A DNA stretch of 64,000 nt from Euphorbia lathyris (GCF_963576675.1 NC_088916.1:22109501-22173500); one strand, 5' to 3'; shown: positions 25,378 to 36,796, numbered from the stretch's first letter. The notes: generated by a model from the sequence alone, not told the origin. A program made the numbers and translations.

Positions 25378-25428
25378 CAGGGAGACATTCTGAATTCTAA
25401 AATGAATTCAACTTTTTACCAATGATCG

Positions 25429-26261
25429 CTTTATTAAGAAATGATTGGTAAAATAATTAGTGGATTACTATACCCAGTCTCAATTTTCTACCCTCAGTTC
25501 CGGGAAAAGATCGAAATACCCTTTAGTCAAATCTTAAAATTCTCAAATTCTCTCAAACAACCTACTTTAATCTAATCCCGACTAATTTATCAACGAAAAC
25601 ATGGATCGGTGGAGGGGCGGCAAAGGAGAGGGACCTATAGTACGTATTTCCGTTTGATTTTGATGTTTTTTGTACTTTTTTTGCATCAGATTTAACTGTT
25701 TTTTGAAATCGGAATCGGGACACGGGGCGTGTGGCGATCACGCCGTCACCACTAGTGCGGCGTATGAACATCACACTGTACCACAGGTGACATTGTGATA
25801 TTCATACGCAGTCACCTGTGGTGCGGCGTGATGCCCATATGCCCGTGTGGCGTATGGGCAATTATTTTTTTTTAATTTAGTTTAATTTAATTAGATTTTT
25901 GTTATTTTTAGTTTGTTTAATTTAGTTTAACTAAATTTTTATGTTGTAAATTTTAATTTGTTAATTTTAGTTAAATTTAGTTGTTGTAAATTTTATTTTG
26001 TTTAATTTTAGTTAAATTTTATATGTGTAGATGGAGACGGAGACGGAGAGTGTAGCCGAGAAATCTATTCCGTCAGCAGTTAGACAGCTAGATATGGATG
26101 CCGAGGATATGAGAAGGCGTGGTATTGATATACACCACACATTTTAATACATATTTAATACTTTATGTATATTATTTAATTATAAATTATAATGTTAATA
26201 ATTAAAATTTTAGAATTCTTTAAAACTTATTGTTTTTAACACATTTTAATATATATTTGAT
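25429..26261. other. Spacer with a hairpin, no gene recognised
   Basis: A GC-richer segment at 25700-25860 holds an imperfect palindrome (see findings) and is followed by AT-rich DNA with repeated tttagtttaatt words. A 70-codon open frame at 25774-25562 (minus) lacks recognisable domains and I do not call it a gene. Confidence 0.4.
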
Positions 26262-26412
26262 GGTGTCCGCTATGGTTACTTTGTTTTTTACAAAGTATCG
26301 TTACTTGGTGTGGTTTTCACCATTGGATGATAGAGCATAAAATTAATCCAATAGTGAAAACCACATCAAGTAATGGTATTTTGTAAAAAACAAAGTAACC
26401 ATAACGAACACC
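26262..26412. mobile_element. 151-bp hairpin MITE
   Basis: The two halves are near-perfect complements over about 70 bp. The left end GGTGTCCGCTATGGTTACTT is mirrored by AAGTAACCATAACGAACACC, and the inner part GTGGTTTTCACCATTGGAT is mirrored by ATCCAATAGTGAAAACCAC with a short centre. It has no coding capacity. A clear target duplication was not found, so the superfamily is open. Confidence 0.8.
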
Positions 26413-28072
26413 TCTAATATATAAAAGAGTTTTAACGGATAGCAGGTCCCCGTACTAGTTATATACCTTTTATACAGATTTCTAGAAGCGAAAAAAGAAG
26501 AAGACAAGATTGTAACAAGAATTGCAGTTTGTGAAGTAGCTCCCAATCCAACCAAAAAAAATAACATAGTTGGGCCAGCCGTTGTTGATCCTATCTGTCC
26601 CTTCCAAAATGGGGTCCACGAACGCATACTGAATGGGCCCATTTCCAGCCAGACATCTTTGCCAAATTCCCTCTAATTTATTAATCCTTAATTTCTACCC
26701 ATCACTCTTTAAAGAAAACATTTTTATATAATTATTATTTTAGAAGAATTTCGCACCTTTTTTCTTTTAAAAGTTTTTTTATAAATAAGTATAAAAATAA
26801 ATTTTATATTTCCAGCTAAAAGAAAGAATAATTACTCCTAACATAGAATTATCATAATTGCTGTTTCAACTCCGTCTCTCTCTCGTATAAAAATTCTAAT
26901 GGAAGATTTTTCATTTTATATTTCTTCTTATATGCAAAATGATGTTGTTCGTCGGTTTCGTAATATAAGCTTTATGTTTATCAAAAGAGAAAAATATAAT
27001 TAAGAATTTAATGTTGATAAATTAAATCAATTTTAAAAATCATTAATCATTATTCTTGTTATTTTTAGCGGGATATGTATGTAATGTTCTTACTTATTAA
27101 GTGATAGATAAAAAAAACCTGACAGTATATAAATATATATATATATATATATATAAGTAGATATTATTCCGTAATTTATAAGTAATTGAAAAGAAAAATA
27201 AAAAGCCAATAACCTTAAATCTTCGACTAAAGGGTTAAATTGACTTTTAAAGTTGGTATGAAAAGTTAATTAAGTCTAAATCAATTTATGATTATCAATT
27301 CAGTTTTTAAAATTGGCATTAATGATCAACACTAAAAGTATAATATATATATTTTTTTATATCCAAACTTTATTATGTTTATATTTGATACCTGAAAATT
27401 ATTTTTATACTTAAAAATGTTGAAATCGCATTAACAAATGAAATCTCTAAAAATCCATCGAAATATGAGTATGTGTCAAGAACAATTAATTATGATAAAA
27501 ACTCCTCAAAACATAGGCAAAAATCTCACTGAACCCCTTAAAATAGTATTTATACGTCGATATTATGCACTAGCACATCACCTTTTTGAAATCATGAATA
27601 TTGTACAAAGTTTATTCTTTTAAATAATTTTTTTTTCCAGTTTTTAGCTAATGAAATAATAATATTAAGTAATAGCATATGATATAAATAAGTGTCGGAT
27701 ATATTTTTTTAGATAAGAATTAATTGAATTTATAATTTTAATTCTACTATTTTTTAATTTTTTTTACTAATGAAATAATTATATTAAGTGCTAAAACGTG
27801 AGAAAAATAAATAGACAACAAAACTGTACTAACAAAAGAAATCTCTAAAAATCATTTGAAATAGGACCATAGACGACATACAATTAATTTTGAGAAAAAC
27901 TCCTTAAAACAGAGGCAAAAAAAACTTTACTGAACCTTCTAGCAAAATATAATAGTTTTTAAGTATAAAAATATATTTCAGATACCAAAATGTAAACACG
28001 ATGAAATTCGTATTATATTTTCAGTACCAACTTTAAAAACTGAGTTTGATAACCCTTAATACTAACTTTTAC
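26413..28072. other. AT-rich spacer
   Basis: An open frame at 26642-26413 (minus) has a hydrophobic stretch and a donor-like AAAAG/GTATAT at its end, but no family is recognised. A (TA)n microsatellite lies at 27132-27155. The 27420-27640 and 27830-28000 stretches share words (aatctctaaaaatc, aaaaactcct) and may be an old duplication. No gene is called. Confidence 0.45.
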
Positions 28073-28361
28073 GTTTTGATTGGATGAGAGGTTTTGAAGG
28101 GTAATTAAATGGAGGGTAGAGAAGGGTTAGTGGAAACCCTTGTTTGGAAGATTAAAAAATATGAGGATAAGGGTTTTGAAGGGTTAACGAAGGGTTTTGA
28201 AGGATTCAAAATCAATAAGTTTTTAATAGAGTAGGTTTGGAAGGGTTTTGATGAACCCTTCCCTTTCTCCCAAATAAAAGTAAGGGTAATATTCTCTCCC
28301 TCTCCTTCCCCTTCCCTACCCTCTCTTTAATTACCCTTCAAACCTCTCATCCAATCAAAGC
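28073..28361. mobile_element. MITE with about 55-bp inverted ends
   Basis: The left end GTTTTGATTGGATGAGAGG continues as TTTTGAAGGGTAATTAAA. The right end, complemented, begins GCTTTGATTGGATGAGAGG and continues TTTGAAGGGTAATTAAAG. The interior is rich in gaagggtt/aaccctt words on opposite strands, so the element folds on itself. It is non-coding. Target duplication not resolved. Confidence 0.75.
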
Positions 28362-28599
28362 AATTGACCCTTTATTCTTAAATCTTCAAATCTATTTAAA
28401 AAAAACAAGAGCATGCATATGTATAATATTATTATGCAGTTTATAGATGTTGAAAAGAAAAGGCTTAATACCTCATATGTCTACAAAATTTGATTGGACT
28501 CTGAACTTTTAAGTTTTTTTTTATAAGGAACTTTTAAGTTTCTTGATAGCTCTTATGCGGTTTTAATATTAGAGAAGACAATTTTTTTTTTAATTTGCG

Positions 28600-28712
28600 C
28601 ACAATGCACTTATATTATTAAAGAAAAAAGAAAAATTCTTATTTCATCTGGATGTGATTCGACCTTAGTCATAGGTATACTCTCAACCACTAGGCTAAGA
28701 GCTACCACCACA
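28600..28712 (-). mobile_element. tRNA-derived SINE (partial)
   Basis: On the minus strand an A box (TCTTAGCCTAGTGG, 28700-28687) is followed about 23 bp later by a B box (GGTCGAATC, 28664-28656) and a T-rich 3' part. It shares ACCTATGACT and CGAATCACATC with the SINE at 62.25 kb, so both are one family. Some bases before the B box are missing relative to that copy. Confidence 0.7.
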
Positions 28713-28808
28713 AGACAAGTTTTATAATTGAGTAAGTAAGAACTTCTTTTTTAATCTATCATGTGAGTTGTGTAATAACATTCTAAGGCGCGTGCAACAT
28801 ATTTTCCG

Positions 28809-29076
28809 TGTTGGGCTTTTTGGAGACTAATAGATATGCCCAACTGCAGCGATCCAATTTTTTTTTTGGGCGATTAGGATTTCGGACGGTTAGGGTTTTT
28901 TGAAGAGTATAAATGTAATCTCTTTCTCTGTAATCCGTATCTCTTTCATTATAGTGAAATATCCTGGCTTGGTGGTGCCTCTAGACGTAATCATTCATAT
29001 TGAGTGCCGAACTGGGTAAATAATTCTTGTGTGTTTGCTTGTTTTTCGTTTATTGTAATTGCACTTATTCCTAACA
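28809..29076 (+). mobile_element. 268-bp solo LTR, Ty1/copia-like, TTCCG duplication
   Basis: It begins TGTTGGGC and ends CCTAACA, with TTCCG at 28804-28808 and 29077-29081. The text gaagagtataaatgtaatc and gtaaataattcttgtgtg is typical of the 3' half of plant copia LTRs. No internal region remains. The perfect TSD and TG/CA ends make the solo LTR call firm; the copia assignment comes from recollection of LTR words. Confidence 0.85.
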
Positions 29077-29081
29077 TTCCG

Positions 29082-29987
29082 TATGTAATTTACTTTTTTT
29101 ACAACCGAATGATTAATTAATTATATTTTACGTAAGTTCAGAAGGTTAATTTAACATTTTAGGTAAGTTAAGAAGGTTATTGAGACACTCTAAAAATTTA
29201 GAGACAAATCAATCTTTTTAAATAAATGCACAACGCACAAAAAACTATACAATTTATGTCGGTAGAAATGAAATTCTTCTTAACCGTCAATATCAATTAT
29301 TAAGGATACTGTTCTACTACAGACGAAGAACTTGATTTGATCAACCTGGACTCATATTTCAAGGGCAAAATACATTCACAGTCCTTTAAACTTTCACTTT
29401 TCATTCATTAAGTTAATTTTTTTAGTTGACTTGACAAAATAAATTAATCAAGTAAAGTAAATCTTACTTTGTTAAAAACAAAGTAAACATAGCCTCTTTC
29501 CCTTAACATAATATATTTATATTTTGACAGTTTCAAATAAAATTTTACCGTTTTTTTATAGCTACAACAGATATAAAAAAAAAATCTACTTACAAACCGT
29601 AAAAAATACAAATTCAAATACATGTAAAATTAATGACACTTTAGGCCTGGTTGGTTAGCCGCTAGCTGATAGTTGTTACTGTCAACTATTATTAACCGAT
29701 TAATTACTAATGTTTAATAAAATTATGATGAATTGTTGTCGTTAGTACGTAAAATGTCTAATATGTAGACATTTTCAATTAATAAACGAACAAATTGTAA
29801 AAATTTAAAATGTAAAACGCAAATTAATTTTTTTTGGTAGATACACAAATTAATAAAATAACATAAAATACCATATAAAATTTAAATATAATAATTTATT
29901 GAATAGAATAAACTTTATTATTTAAGGAATAATATTATAGAAATATGAATAACATTAAAAAAGAAACGTGTTTTATGAAATAAAAAA
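29082..29987. other. AT-rich spacer
   Basis: No gene is seen. About 29440-29500 holds acaaagtaaacatagcc, which resembles one arm of the hairpin MITE at 26.3 kb and may be a decayed relative. Confidence 0.4.
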
Positions 29988-30422
29988 GGATAAAGTGTAA
30001 AAATATTCTCAACCTTTATAGTTAAAAACAATTTTACTCCTAACGTTTAAAGTGGTATAATTTTATCCATAATGTTAATAGTCAAGATCAATTTACCTCT
30101 AACTTTGATAAGTTGGGACCATTTGAAATATAATTCATCAAACTTTCTTATTGATTATGAATCTTGTCATCACATTTTACATATGCGTCAGCTTATCAAT
30201 AATTAGTAACAAATCACAAACATATGATTAGACGTGGTAATTTTTTTTACTGTATTATATATCTATATTATATAATTATGTCTGAAATTGACTCAATTTG
30301 TCAATATTAAAAGTAAAATTGTTCTTGGCTGCCAAAGTTAGAGATAAAATTACACCATTTTAGACATTAGTGATACAATTTCTTCTGACTATAAACGTTA
30401 CAGGTATTTTTGCAACTTATTC
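29988..30422. mobile_element. MITE-like inverted-repeat element
   Basis: The left end ggataaagtgtaaaaata is mirrored by the right end (complement tgaataagttgcaaaaata). Internal segments such as aacaattttactcctaacgttt are mirrored by gataaaattacaccatttta-type text. The copy is diverged and non-coding. Target duplication not resolved. Confidence 0.6.
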
Positions 30423-30493
30423 ATAATAAGAAAGATAATTTTATATATATAAAAAGGAAACTCAATGTATCAAAATAAAAGATCAAAGGACTT

Positions 30494-30940
30494 TGATGTG
30501 GTTGTATCCTTTAAATCCACTTATAAACGTGGAATTGAATAGGAACAAAGTCAAACGAATGCTGTAATCCGGCTAACCATTCTGATGCTAAGTCAAATTT
30601 GTGCAAAGACTTGAAAATAATCATAACAGTAAATCAAAAGTGGAGTGTAAACTTAATGAATGAATGGATTAGTCTACCTTTAGAAGTGTCTTACTCTATT
30701 TATCTATAATGTGAAGTTTTGAAGCGGAACATGCATATCACATGTTAATAGATGAATGTTTGTCCAAATATCGGAGCAGAATTGAACGTGAGTACTGTAA
30801 TACATAAATCCTTAACGAGATATGTGGAAGCTTTCCAAGTCAAGACCCTAGGACTGGATCGTATTGAGTAAGTCTCTATTATGATAATTCCACGTATTCT
30901 CTTTGCAAAATGTGCCACGTAGGTGTCTTTTATTTTCGCT
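30494..30940 (-). repeat. LTR family A copy, partial
   Basis: It starts TGATGTGGTTGTATCC and follows the family A order (aagtccac..., ctgatgctaagtcaaa, taaatcaaaagtggagtgtaa, ctctattta, cacatgttaatagatgaatg, gtattctctttgc). The plus-sense end with TGATATCA is missing. No gag is attached, so it is a truncated solo relic. Confidence 0.6.
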
Positions 30941-31258
30941 TAATAAACAAAACAAATGAAAATTTAAAATTTTAGAGGACTTAGGATGTTTTTTGCCAAT
31001 ATCAAATTAACAAATCAAACATTGAAATTTTACATCAAGAACCCCAAACTTCCAATCTCAATTAGATTAATCACACTGATACAAAAAAAAAAAAAAGTTA
31101 CAAATTAAGATTGAAAAGAAAAGAAAAAGTCAGAAATGCTCAACTCCAACAAAATTGAAATTCATACAATAATCCTAAATCAATCAAAAATGAAAAAGCC
31201 CTATCTGTCAAATCCTCTATCAAAATCACAAGTTTAATTTACAAAAACAAAAAATAAA

Positions 31259-31672
31259 TTAAGCCAAAAGAGGAGTTCTGAAATCAAGATTTGGAGTATT
31301 CTGTTCATATTCACTATCAAATTCATCACCACACTCATACATAGATCCAACAAGGCTCAACTGATCTTCCAAATACCTTTGTAAAAGTCCAACTTCCTTC
31401 TCCTCATCATCCTCCTCCTCCGCCGCCGCTGGATCGCAGTTACAGAACCCCTCCTCGCATCTCCGGAACCGATCCTCTTCCTCTCCCTCTTTACTTCTCC
31501 GGCTCCGGCGGCAAATCCGGATGCAGAGCTCGGCGGCGCAGAGGAGAGGGAAAGAAGCGCAGAGAAAAGGTAGAAGGAGAGGGGAACAGAGGAGGAGAAA
31601 AAGACAGCGGCTCCGGCGCGTGTGGAGCCAGGAAGAGGCGGCTAGAGTGATCCGGCGAAAGGGGGAGAACAT
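31259..31672 (-). CDS. Uncharacterised 137-aa membrane protein, intronless
   Basis: A basic N-terminus (MFSPFRRITLAASSWLHTRR) is followed by one long hydrophobic stretch at residues about 23-50 (CLFLLLCSPLLLPFLCASFP), a basic patch (RICRRSRRSKEGEEE), an acidic run (AEEEDDEEKE) and a conserved-looking C-terminus ending in TPLLA. One membrane hairpin or a signal anchor is likely, with the acidic tail outside the bilayer. The frame is open up to an ATG at 31810, but a TATA box lies within that extension (31791-31798), so translation most likely starts at 31672 about 95 nt after the expected transcript start. I do not recognise a characterised family; similar small plant membrane proteins exist. 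GC-rich third positions and the absence of stops support a real gene. Confidence 0.7.
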   Translation of the reverse strand: MFSPFRRITLAASSWLHTRRSRCLFLLLCSPLLLPFLCASFPLLCAAELCIRICRRSRRSKEGEEEDRFRRCEEGFCNCDPAAAEEEDDEEKEVGLLQRYLEDQLSLVGSMYECGDEFDSEYEQNTPNLDFRTPLLA

Positions 31673-31790
31673 GGCGGAGGGAGAGGAAGTAGAGGGAGGG
31701 ATTTGGTTGGAATCATGGCCGGTGAAGAGAGGATTGGGGGGAAGTGGAAGAGGAGGGTTTGAAAGAAGAGGGGAAGCATGTGAAGGGGGA

Positions 31791-31798
31791 TTTTTATA
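31791..31798 (-). promoter_or_regulatory. TATA box of the small membrane-protein gene
   Basis: TATAAAAA on the minus strand lies 119 nt upstream of the ATG at 31672 in an otherwise GC-richer leader. Placing it here argues against the upstream in-frame ATGs at 31810 and 31801. Confidence 0.6.
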
Positions 31799-32046
31799 CA
31801 TGAGGGGCATGTGAGTGAGTTGTCTCTCATGTTTCGTTTTCTGTTTTTATGTGTTCCTTACATTACAGTATTGAATACTAGTAGTATTTTTTGAAATGGT
31901 GTTTAATACTTCATTTTTATTAAATTAATCTGAGTTTTCTATCCTTAACTTGTACTTGTAAAACCTTACTACCCAAAGGAAGAAAAAGAGGTTACTACCC
32001 GAAGGAAGATAAGTAAAAAAGAATGTGCCTTTGCAGTTAAATTTTA

Positions 32047-32205
32047 TAAGTCTATTTGGAATCATGCAATTGGATAGAAACAAAAAAAATAAAGTTAAAG
32101 GGGCTCTTGTCTAACCCCTTAGTTTGAGGTAAGACTTGATGGTGAAGACAACATTAAATCAAAGTTAACATCTAAGTTTAATGAATGAATGAAGTAGTAT
32201 ACACT
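32047..32205 (-). repeat. LTR family A remnant (3' LTR of the decayed gypsy element)
   Basis: The text from taagtctatttggaatc through ggtaagacttgatgg to atgaatgaatgaagtagta parallels the split LTR at 36332-36419/56441-56600. It lies downstream (minus sense) of the RNase H relic, where the 3' LTR is expected. Only about 160 bp survive. Confidence 0.6.
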
Positions 32206-35200
32206 ACTTTCTTAGAGCGAGCAACTCTTTAACCAGTGAAAAATATTGCTTCATAATTTGTTCATTTGCCTCGTAACTGTTTGTCATCTTACTAACTACC
32301 AGTTTTGAGTTGCTTTTCAGGATAACGTGATAAGGGATTGATGAAGTTAATGATCTTTATTCCCTGCAACGATGCCTCATATTCGGCTACATTATTTGAT
32401 GCTGAAAAATTAAGAAAAGCATCGTATTTCGTCGGATCCCAATGGCTGCTCCTTCTCTCCATGAGCTTCCATCTACGTATACCTCCTAGACGTCTTTTGG
32501 TATCGGGTCTTCCTTATCGCTCGAGATTTCGACCAGAAAGTCTGCTAATGCATGGGCTTTGAAAGCTTTTCGCAGCTCATATTGGATGTCGAACTCTATC
32601 ATTTTGAAGGCACATTCCGTAATCTCCCAGATGTTTCTAGACTTTGCAACACCTTGCTGAGTGGAGAGTCCTTTCGGATGATGATTGCGTGGCTTTGGAA
32701 GCAGTGTCTCGGTTTTTGAGAGGCCACTACCATTCCATATGCTAGCTTCTCTGGCTTGGGGTAAATGGTTTCAGCATCTTAGAGGACTCAACTGATGTAG
32801 TAGAATGGGAATTGCTCAGCACCCTCCTCCCAAATGAGAACCATGTCGAGCGATTCGTTTGCTACGCTGATATAGAGGCATAGCATTTTTCCTAGGGCTA
32901 GGCGGCTGAGCAAGGGAGGTGATGCCAAGAACTCTTTGAGCTTCTCAAAGGACGTTTAATAATTGACCGTCTAGTTGAAGTCCTTTCCCCTTTTCAAACT
33001 TTTGTAAAATGGCATGCATCACTTTGTCGAACATGAAATGAATCGCCCTATGGCGTTTATTTTCCTGTTTAGCTTCTGGAAGTTGTTAACCTTCCGGGGA
33101 GGTGCCATGTCAATTATTGTTTTGATTTTGTCAGGATTTGCTTCTATTCCCCTTTGGGAGATCATGAACCCCAAGGACTTGCCAGAACCGACACTGAAAG
33201 AATATTTTTCTAGGTTGAGTTTTAAGTCATACTCTCTCAAAGTTCGGAAGATCGTCTCTAGATCTGCAACATGTTGTTCGACTGTTTTTCTTTTTACCAT
33301 CATGTCATCGACATAAAGTTCATTTTTCCCTCCGATATTGCCCTAAAAAATCATTATGAGGAGCCTATGATAAGTTGCATTGATGTTTTTTTTAGCTTGA
33401 AGGGCATAACCTTATAGCAGTATGTGCCATCGTTGGTTACAAAACTCATGATTTCCTTATCAAGGGGGTTCATAGATATTTGGTGGTACCCATTTGCAAC
33501 ATCTAATAGATGGCATACCCTGTCGTAGAATCTATGATCATGTCAATACAAAGGAGCAGATAGGAGTCCTTCGGACATGCTTTGTTCAAGTCTATGAAGT
33601 TGACACATAGGTCCTACTTCGCCTTTGCGAGAGAAGGAATCCCTACTTAAATCTGTGTTGTCTTGCACTTTGTCAAGAAGATGGACTATAGGGCCCCGAC
33701 CGACTCTACCTCCTCCCTTTCTTCCTGCTTCATTTCAAGTGAGACTATGTGAGTTTACTGGGCAACTGATTGATCTTCTTAAACAATGGTCATTCCTTCG
33801 GGTGTGGGGAACTATTTTAATATTAATATAATAATATATATATATATAATATAAAATAGAGAATAGAAAAATAATTATAATTATAATATATTTTTTTAAT
33901 AAAAAAGTTTCATAATAAAAAATAGAAATTGGAATAATAAATGATAATCTATTTAATAATAATATTCAAAATAATATAATAAAAAATAAAAAAGAATAGA
34001 ATATACAAATATTAGATAGAATTGGATACCTCAATTTAATATTCTTACCTATTTTTTCCTTATAATTCTTATTGTTATTTATTCTTCCAATCTTATAATT
34101 CAAATTTTTATTTCATTTTTTCCATGTGTCGAATGGATAAGGCGGCTCTTGAATCCGATAGTAGGGGTCGCCCCACTACCACATTGTATGGTAAACCGAT
34201 ATCTATAACTAAGATTTATGCTTCTGACCACCAAATGGGGTGATAGTTTTTTATCTCGACTTTCTTGACCACATTACCTAATTAGGAAACTGAGTGTCCA
34301 GTGATTCCTATTAAAGGAGCTTTCGTGGGGCTCAACCTGCTTGGTTCGAGGCGAAAAGCCTCATAGGCTTTCTTTGTGATGATGTTGGTTGAGCTCTCGG
34401 TATCCACTAATATCATGTGAATCTTGAATTCTTTGATTTGGTCTTCTATCAACAGCCGCATCATCATGCGTTATCCTATAAGTATTCCTTATTCTACCGA
34501 CTCAGAAGTCTGACCTTAGTGTATCAGGTCTCTTATTTTTGGGGAATCTTCTTTTTAGATGCTTGCATTAGACTAAGTCCTTCGGAGATGACATTGATAA
34601 TGCCTCTTGGGGCTTTATCTTTGCCTTGTCTTTCCTTCTCTTTAGATGCTGGGCCTTTTCTAACTTTCTTAAGGAAGTGGTCCAACTTTCCTTGGGCCAC
34701 CATCTTTTCTAGTTCAACAATGAGTTGCATGTAGTCTTCTGTGTTGTGGACTTCACTTTTGTGGAAGTTGTAATATGCTATATTGTTGTGCAAGGTAGAC
34801 TTCTTCATTTTTTGAGGATATGTGATGTGTATCTTATTCTTCTCTACCTAGTGTAGGACTTCCTTTCTGGGAGCATTCAATGAGATCGTTGATCTCTCCG
34901 AGTGCTTTTATGGCTTTTTTTAGTTTCAGTCCCTGTCATTTATGGGCTGCTTATACACGCTGGTGGAGGCAGCCTTATCTTTTAGTAGAGGGTTTAGCAC
35001 GTGGGTCTCCCATTTACAGAAATATCTTGCCCAAGTCATCAGGTCCTTGAAGGTTTGGGGCATGTTGGTGGTTAGCTCCCAAGATAGCTCTTTATTGATG
35101 CAATTGGCAGCCATAATGTCAATCGCTCCTTTCACATTCAGTACCTTGACCAAAATGGTTTTCTACTGGAATCTTTTCACATAGTCCTTAATGATTTAAT

Positions 35201-36331
35201 TTTCATGCAAGACCAGATAGTTGAGATCCTGCATGGTTTTGCCCTCGGAGATGGTCATTACGAAGTTGGCGGTGAAGAGTCTTAACATCTGCTTGAAGAT
35301 GGTGATCATTTACGTGCAAAGATGATTGTACCAGTAGGAGACGACACCTTTTAAGGTAGTAGGGAATGGGCAACATATCACAACATCAGTTACCGTGCTA
35401 GTGTCCATAGCCCGCTTAAAGTTTTTAATATGAGTAGTGGGGTTTGTTGTCCCGCCATACTCTTTTAGCAGTGGATATATGAACCTTTTTGGTATGGGCT
35501 CAATTATGATCCTCTTAAATAATGGTATTTCTACCTCTATTATGCCTAGATGTTTCGAGTAGATCCTTGCTTCAGAGATTGTACTTTTGTGTTTATCCAA
35601 TTCTTTTTGGATTGCTTCAAACTTTCACAATCCTTGCTTTTTATTGGGAGGTTCCTTTCCTTGGGCGCCCATCAATCTGGAGTCTTGGGCTTGAATACCC
35701 TTTCCCTAGCTATCAGATAGGGACTCTACAGATTTGTACCAGGTTCTTTTGTGGTTTAGATCTAAGGTCTTAATGTTAAGGTTGATCTTTTGGGGAACTG
35801 CTCGTTGAAATTATTTGTCTTCCGTGTAGGGGGAATTTAAGATTTGTGGCTTCTTATTATGGAGTCTTTTTTTTCCCTCGACTGGCCGCCTAAATCCCTT
35901 ACATGATCTCTTGGTGATCCGTCTCCCTAATGGTTGCAACTTCGAAAAATATGGTGTCTGATTGAGATTTGGTATTTTCAGGTTTATTCATGTACCAGAT
36001 AGTTTCTTCTGCTATCTCCAGCTTTTCTTTAACTTCTGCAATTTGGATGGGATGTTCTTTTTGCATAACGCTGACGATGTCATGGACAAATCCTATGTGT
36101 TCTGCCGATCGTCGGGAGATTGCACCTAAGATCCTTTGATGTTGGGCATTTAGGGCTTCAATATCCTTTGCCACTTCTAGACCTAGGTCGTAGTCGATCT
36201 GAATTTGTAGGCACATATCTTCTTCCTTCATAATTCGAACTCTGGATGCAGGGAGCACATTAGAGGATGTAAGTTGCATGGAGCTACTTAAGTGAGTCAT
36301 TGTTGTGTTTTCCATACTCACCGCACCAATT
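32206..36331 (-). pseudogene. Decayed Ty3/gypsy gag-pol (minus strand)
   Basis: In minus order: gag start at 36315 (MENTTMTHL...), 138 codons with a helical Lys/Glu-rich tail; capsid-like gag at 35600-35310 (YGGTTNPTTHIKNFKRAMD) and 35153-34926; a knuckle region at 34808-34533 (YNFHKSEVHNTEDYMQL, with its Cys residues lost); protease at 34467-34282 (MILVDTESSTNI, so the Asp-Ser-Gly core is altered); RT at about 33560-33019 (LDVANGYHQISMN, then YVDDMMVK, then LNLEKYSFSVGSGKSLGFMI); RNase H remnants at 33000-32340. Integrase is missing. Many stops and frameshifts. Its 5' LTR (36332 onward) was split by the 20-kb element. Confidence 0.85.
33815..34115. other. AT-rich insertion inside the decayed gypsy element
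   Basis: Between RT and protease the sequence turns almost purely A and T (taatataataatatatatata, aaaatagaaattggaataataaatg) for about 300 bp, without coding similarity to either flank. It may be a small AT-rich MITE or expanded low-complexity DNA; I see no clear inverted ends. Confidence 0.4.
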
Positions 36332-36419
36332 TGACGTGGTTGGATCCTGTAAGTCCACTTGGAAACCTGAAATTTGATAGGAAAAAAGGTCAAAGGGGGC
36401 CATTTCCTGGCTAACCCGC
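36332..36419 (-). repeat. LTR family A, split copy, first part
   Basis: It begins TGACGTGGTTGGATCC next to the gag leader of the minus-strand gypsy element and stops at the CCCGC target site. The LTR resumes at 56441. Together the parts make about 531 bp running TGACG...TGATATCA, so this is the 5' LTR of the decayed element, broken by insertion of the 20-kb element. Confidence 0.85.
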
Positions 36420-36796
36420 TGTAGACACCGAGTCGGAGGACCTGTGACGAAAACCTGTAAACAAGACGGTTGAAACGGTTGATTCCGGAAGTTTTAAAAA
36501 CAAAAAAAATAATATATAATAAGGAAGGAGAAGTTGCGATGGTTCGCGGTCGTCGATTGGGCGGCTCGCGAGTGCTCAGCGGCGCGGTGCGAGCGCCTAG
36601 CGGCAGCTGACGCGCGTCCAACGATGGTCGGATGCCCGCCCGGCAGCACGGGGCGCGCGATCGACGTCCGCTGGACGCACGCGTCCGACTGCGAGTAGCG
36701 CGCGCTCGACGTCCGTTGGACGCACGAGCCCGGCGGCGCGGAGCGCGCGCTCGACAGCCACGGGGCGTGTGCGCCCGACGGCGCGAGACGCGCCCC

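Larger units (their letters stand above)
19855..25417 (-). mobile_element. Apparently full-length L1-type LINE with 11-bp TSD
   Basis: ACCAATGATCG occurs immediately at both sides (19844-19854 and 25418-25428). On the minus strand the element begins about 40 bp before the ORF1 region, runs through ORF1 (DUF4283 and zinc knuckle), endonuclease, RT, zf-RVT and RNase H, and ends in a poly(A) tail (plus-strand T-run from 19855). Total length is 5.56 kb, normal for plant L1 LINEs. Both ORFs are interrupted, so this copy is dead. Flank words tttttACC and cgTTTT fit priming at a T-rich target. Confidence 0.92.
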
